Shown: positions 60,841 to 64,000 of the stretch, piece after piece
Numbering within the stretch: position 1 is the first letter of the stretch
Layout: each line of letters opens with the position of its first letter
Assembly (NCBI RefSeq): GCF_003336705.1
Contig: NZ_QMDL01000003.1
Location: 496,211-560,210, forward strand
Origin: Marinobacter litoralis
GTDB taxonomy: Bacteria > Pseudomonadota > Gammaproteobacteria > Pseudomonadales > Oleiphilaceae
DNA: 64,000 bases
Direction of reading: 5' to 3'
Made by a program: the position numbers and the translations under genes
The notes under the pieces: generated by a model
What the model was told of the DNA's origin: nothing
What the model saw: the letters and a program-made list of their open reading frames with translations, nothing else
Databases searched by the model: none

Positions 60841-62112
60841 CTAGTTGTGAATTCGCTCGTTTATAGTTATTCCGTATGCACCGTCGGGCAGTGGAGTACG
60901 AATTTCACGAACTTCTCCATCTTCTGTTGTCTGCAAGCTAAGGTCAAGAATATATGGTGTCATTCTGTGCCTGTTTTTATCCAGTACGATTTCAACTTTA
61001 GGTTTGAGCTTTCGCCCGGGGTGCGTGCTGACCACCCAAGCCACTTCACCGGTATTCAATTCGACCAGTGTGCCAGGAGGGTAGATGCCGATCATCCGGA
61101 TGAACGCCTCCACAAAATCGGCGTCAAACTGTTGGCCGCGGTTCTGGTAGAGAATTTTGAGAGCTTCGGCGGGAGAGCGTCCGTCCCGGTAACAGCGGTC
61201 GCTGGTAATGGCATCGTAGGTATCGACGATGGATATTAGCCGGGCAAAACGGCTGATCTGGGATTCTGGCAGGTGTGTCGGGTAGCCATGGCCATCCACT
61301 CGTTCGTGATGGTGCAGGGTCACATCCCGAATGATGGGCTCCAGACTTTCATCTTGCTTGAGTAAGTTGAAGCCGTGCGTGGTATGTGACTGCATGATGA
61401 CGTATTCATCAGGTGTCAGCGGGCCGGGTTTGTTCAGGATGGCGCTGGGCACCTTAAGCTTGCCTAAGTCGTGTAGCAGCCCGCACATGCCGGCAGTTTC
61501 GATGTCTTCATCCGGCATGCCCAGGAATCGCGCGAACGCGATGGCGTAAACGGCCACCCTCAGGCAGTGCTCAGCGGTGTAAGCGTCCCGGTTTTTGATC
61601 CGCCCCATCCAGAGCATGGCACTGGCGTTGGCTTTGACACTTTCAACACAGGATTTGATGAGAGTGCGGGCTTGGCCAAGCTCCAGAGTGTTGTTCTCAA
61701 TAATGTCTACGGTGATTTTGTCGACAAAATCCTGGGTTCGGCTCCAGGTTTCTTTCGCACGCGGGAACTCTTGTTCCAGAGTGCGGGTTTCCGGCATGGG
61801 TTCAGTGGTCTTCTGGCGAAGCTGGGGGATTTTGCTTAGAACGGGTGCCAGCTTGGTTTCTTCATCTTCCACAACAACCCACGAACAATACTGGCGTAAA
61901 ACCTTGGCTTCTTCGGGGGTGGACAAGGTGAAGCCCTGAAACAACACCGGAACATCATTCCAGGGGCGGTCCAGCTGCACAACACGCATGCCCAGTTGTA
62001 ACAAATCCACAGGAATGCGGGCCCTGTGTAAGAACGTCTCTGTCCGAGCGCCTGCGCGCCCGGCTGCGGTTGGGGGCACTTGCCCATTCCCTGGGTGATC
62101 TTTGAACGACAT
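60841..62112 (-). CDS. HD-GYP c-di-GMP phosphodiesterase with DUF3391 domain
   Basis: The 423-residue soluble protein has an N-terminal DUF3391-like domain (ARIPVDLLQLGMRVVQLDRPWNDVPVLFQGFTL) and an HD-GYP domain with HDLGKLKVP and HHERVDGHGYPTHLP. Such enzymes hydrolyse c-di-GMP to GMP. It lies next to the CHASE-GGDEF-EAL gene in the same direction. ATG 62112 is used; GTG 62124 is possible. Confidence 0.94.
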   Translation of the reverse strand: MSFKDHPGNGQVPPTAAGRAGARTETFLHRARIPVDLLQLGMRVVQLDRPWNDVPVLFQGFTLSTPEEAKVLRQYCSWVVVEDEETKLAPVLSKIPQLRQKTTEPMPETRTLEQEFPRAKETWSRTQDFVDKITVDIIENNTLELGQARTLIKSCVESVKANASAMLWMGRIKNRDAYTAEHCLRVAVYAIAFARFLGMPDEDIETAGMCGLLHDLGKLKVPSAILNKPGPLTPDEYVIMQSHTTHGFNLLKQDESLEPIIRDVTLHHHERVDGHGYPTHLPESQISRFARLISIVDTYDAITSDRCYRDGRSPAEALKILYQNRGQQFDADFVEAFIRMIGIYPPGTLVELNTGEVAWVVSTHPGRKLKPKVEIVLDKNRHRMTPYILDLSLQTTEDGEVREIRTPLPDGAYGITINERIHN

Positions 62113-62160
62113 AGACCAGCTCACATTTCCTGAATTCTTATCAGAATAGAGTACGGTGGT

Positions 62161-62583
62161 TTAGCTGGCAATGTTGAGCCTTGGAATTTCCCGTTTCGGG
62201 CAGCGATCCATAACTACTTTTAAGCCGGCTTGCTCGGCCCTTTCCGCTCCGGCTTCATTGATGACACCGATTTGCAGCCAGAGTACCGGAATGTTTTCGG
62301 CTATCGCTTGGTCGATCACCGCATCGGTGCGCTCCGGGGCTAGAAAGAGTTCTGCCATATCGACAGGTTCCGGAATTGAGGAAAGATCTGCGTAAACGAT
62401 TTCACCAAGAACCTGTTTGCCCGCAAGCCGCGGGTTAACCGGGATAATCCGGTAGCCTTGGCGTTGCAGGTACTCCATTACTTCGTGGGATGGCCGGCTG
62501 GTTTTCTCACTGGCACCTACCAGGGCAATGGTGCGAACGCTGGTTAGAATATCTCGAAGGCCTTGATCGTTCTCAATGGGCAC
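62161..62583 (-). CDS. CoA-binding domain protein, YccU-like
   Basis: The 140-residue protein has a Rossmann-type CoA-binding domain: TIALVGASEKTSRPSHEVMEYLQRQGYRIIPVNP and VDMAELFLAPERTDAVIDQAI. The length fits YccU. GTG 62583 with AAGGAG seven bases upstream is preferred to the long upstream frame. Confidence 0.88.
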   Translation of the reverse strand: MPIENDQGLRDILTSVRTIALVGASEKTSRPSHEVMEYLQRQGYRIIPVNPRLAGKQVLGEIVYADLSSIPEPVDMAELFLAPERTDAVIDQAIAENIPVLWLQIGVINEAGAERAEQAGLKVVMDRCPKREIPRLNIAS

Positions 62584-62614
62584 AAGTGTTCTCCTTGAAA
62601 TTGCGATGGCGTGG

Positions 62615-63331
62615 TTACAAAAGAATGTCCAGCGCCTCAATGACCGGCGGGTTTTTGTCCGCCAGAGCGTCGAGCACCGGTTTATGCAAACGCCTTTTGT
62701 GCTCGGCAAAAATGGCGCGACCTTTTTTGAAGCTTCTTGCAAACTCTAACGCGGCATCGTTCAAAGCATCAACTGAATCGAAGGTTCGGTCTATAAACCT
62801 GGCGCCAGCGAGTTCCTCTGCGGTCACGCGCCGCCCGGTCAGAACCATATCGTTGAAGGTGTGTTGTGGCATGGCTTTGAGAACTACGTCGATCAGGGCA
62901 GGCAGGAACGGAATGTTCATGTCGACCTCCGGGAAGCACACGTAGCCCCGGTTGCTGCGCATAAACCGGAAGTCGCAGGCGGCGGCAATCACAACCCCGT
63001 TGCCAAAGGTATGGCCATTGATGGCGGCAATAATCGGCATGGGGTACTGCAACATGACGCGGTAAATCTCATCCATGGTGGACAAGAAAGCTTTTACGTC
63101 GTCCCTGTTGCCCTTCTGGATGCTGCCCAGTAACCAGCTGACATCAATGCCCTGACTCCAGTTTTTCTCGTCGCTTGAGGTCAGTATCAGTGCTTTGTAG
63201 GTTTTGTCATCAACGACTTGGTTTAGCAGGGCCAAAAGCTGCTGTGCGAAGGCGAGATTGTTGGTGTTGCTTCCATTGTCCATGGAAAGGATCGCGACGC
63301 GATCCTTACGGCGAAGGCTGAGTGGTGGCAT
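62615..63331 (-). CDS. Enoyl-CoA hydratase/isomerase family protein
   Basis: The 238-residue crotonase-fold protein has ALILTSSDEKNWSQGIDVSWL, AAINGHTFGNGVVIAAACDFRFM and FPEVDMNIPF. The oxyanion-hole positions are present but the usual catalytic Glu pair is not obvious, so isomerase-type activity is possible. It is similar to eukaryotic ECI-like enzymes. Confidence 0.85.
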   Translation of the reverse strand: MPPLSLRRKDRVAILSMDNGSNTNNLAFAQQLLALLNQVVDDKTYKALILTSSDEKNWSQGIDVSWLLGSIQKGNRDDVKAFLSTMDEIYRVMLQYPMPIIAAINGHTFGNGVVIAAACDFRFMRSNRGYVCFPEVDMNIPFLPALIDVVLKAMPQHTFNDMVLTGRRVTAEELAGARFIDRTFDSVDALNDAALEFARSFKKGRAIFAEHKRRLHKPVLDALADKNPPVIEALDILL

Positions 63332-63405
63332 GTAACTGTGTCTCAAACAGGCGTAACCACATCATCACGGCACCCTTCGTGCGCGTGACGATGTGGTGGG
63401 TTGTT

Positions 63406-64000
63406 TTACTCGTCGTCAGGCCAGCCGGCTAGCGGCGGCACTGGGCCTTTCACGTAAGCATCGGGGGCTTGCACAAAGAGATCCTGCATCAAATCCTTTT
63501 TGGTGAACTCCGGATTGGCCCGGTAATGCTCGAACTCTTCAACGCCTTGGGTGCGTAGAAAATCCTCGTCGATGAGCAACTGACCGGTCACCTCGCGACC
63601 CTGTGTTTTCAACACGGCCAGAGCCGCATCGGCCATGATTTTGGGTGTACGGGCCCGCTCCATGGTTTCCTTACCGGCAAACGCAATGGCATCGGTACGA
63701 ATAACGGTGCGTGGCCACAGAGCGTTGACCGCAATACCGTAGCGCTTGAATTCATCGGACATGCCCAGGGTCAACATCGACATGCCGTATTTGGTCAAGG
63801 TGTAGGGCGCGTGGTTGCGAATCCAGCTGCGGTCGAGATCCAGTGGTGGAGAAAAGCTCAGAATGTGCCCGTTTTCAGACTTCTTCAGATGCGGCAGTGC
63901 CTTTTGGCTGAGCAGAAACACCGCACGGAAGTTAATCTGCATCATCAGGTCGAGCTTTTTCAGCGGCGTGGATTCAACGCCGGATAGGGCGATGGCACCC
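63406..64000 (-). CDS. HSDL2-like short-chain dehydrogenase, N-terminus cut by window edge
   Basis: The reading frame is open from the right edge to a stop at 63406, with 197 visible residues. The catalytic YTLTKYG (Tyr-x3-Lys) is present, preceded by HILSFSPPLD and followed by VNALWPRTVIRTDAI, closely resembling HSDL2-type SDRs. The Rossmann glycine motif lies outside the window. It may act with the neighbouring crotonase in lipid metabolism. Confidence 0.9.
   Translation of the reverse strand, partial: GAIALSGVESTPLKKLDLMMQINFRAVFLLSQKALPHLKKSENGHILSFSPPLDLDRSWIRNHAPYTLTKYGMSMLTLGMSDEFKRYGIAVNALWPRTVIRTDAIAFAGKETMERARTPKIMADAALAVLKTQGREVTGQLLIDEDFLRTQGVEEFEHYRANPEFTKKDLMQDLFVQAPDAYVKGPVPPLAGWPDDE

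Overview
The window looks like a piece of a marine gammaproteobacterial chromosome. Marinobacter is the most likely genus: fadE-type lipid catabolism, a Baeyer-Villiger monooxygenase, an HSDL2-like reductase, an AEC permease, LpoB/YcfL lipoproteins and general gene style all fit, but this is inferred from gene content and no rRNA or species marker is present. No tRNA, rRNA or CRISPR array was seen.

Bases 1 to about 10,514 are the distal end of an integron cassette array. Small, mostly unrelated plus-strand cassettes are each closed by an attC site (twelve located, 71-100 bp, ending in GTT). They encode a RES-domain protein, two proteins with HEPN-like Rx4H motifs, a DUF7832-like and a DUF6680-like protein, membrane and secreted proteins, a Phd/ParE-type toxin-antitoxin pair and an ICMT-like methyltransferase. 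One cassette is nearly non-coding. A decayed IS1182-like element sits on the crossover point of one attC. The integrase must lie outside the window, to the left, and the last attC seems truncated.

From about 10.6 kb the sequence is ordinary chromosome. A heat-shock Hsp20 gene with a sigma-32 promoter and possible RNA thermometer is followed by GST, nitronate monooxygenase, SMR efflux, a PEP-CTERM protein, ahpC and ahpF with OxyR-like sites, a BVMO, a TlpA-like protein, the RhlE helicase, an OmpW-like porin, an HxlR regulator with a divergent Old Yellow Enzyme, a CoA-transferase, RluF, MarC, ChaC, a DMT exporter, a LysR regulator, FadE, an AEC permease, a PatB-like C-S lyase and a second DMT exporter.

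From 35 to 64 kb come a secreted AstE-like protein, a YqaE peptide, a Nudix-MBL fusion, a thioesterase, CsbD, MATE, Tpx, Bcr/CflA MFS, LysR, a PhaC-like hydrolase, an acyltransferase, a five-gene envelope lipoprotein operon including LpoB and YcfL, RNase II, a copper operon (MerR, CopA, a 37-residue membrane peptide, DUF411), a CHASE-GGDEF-EAL protein, an HD-GYP phosphodiesterase, a CoA-binding protein, an enoyl-CoA hydratase-like protein and a truncated SDR.

The most unusual signal outside the integron is a dispersed element of about 110 bp (four copies near 39.1, 41.7, 43.8 and 58.0 kb). Its central core of about 67 bp is shared, but the two outer arms differ completely between copies while remaining almost perfectly complementary to each other within each copy.
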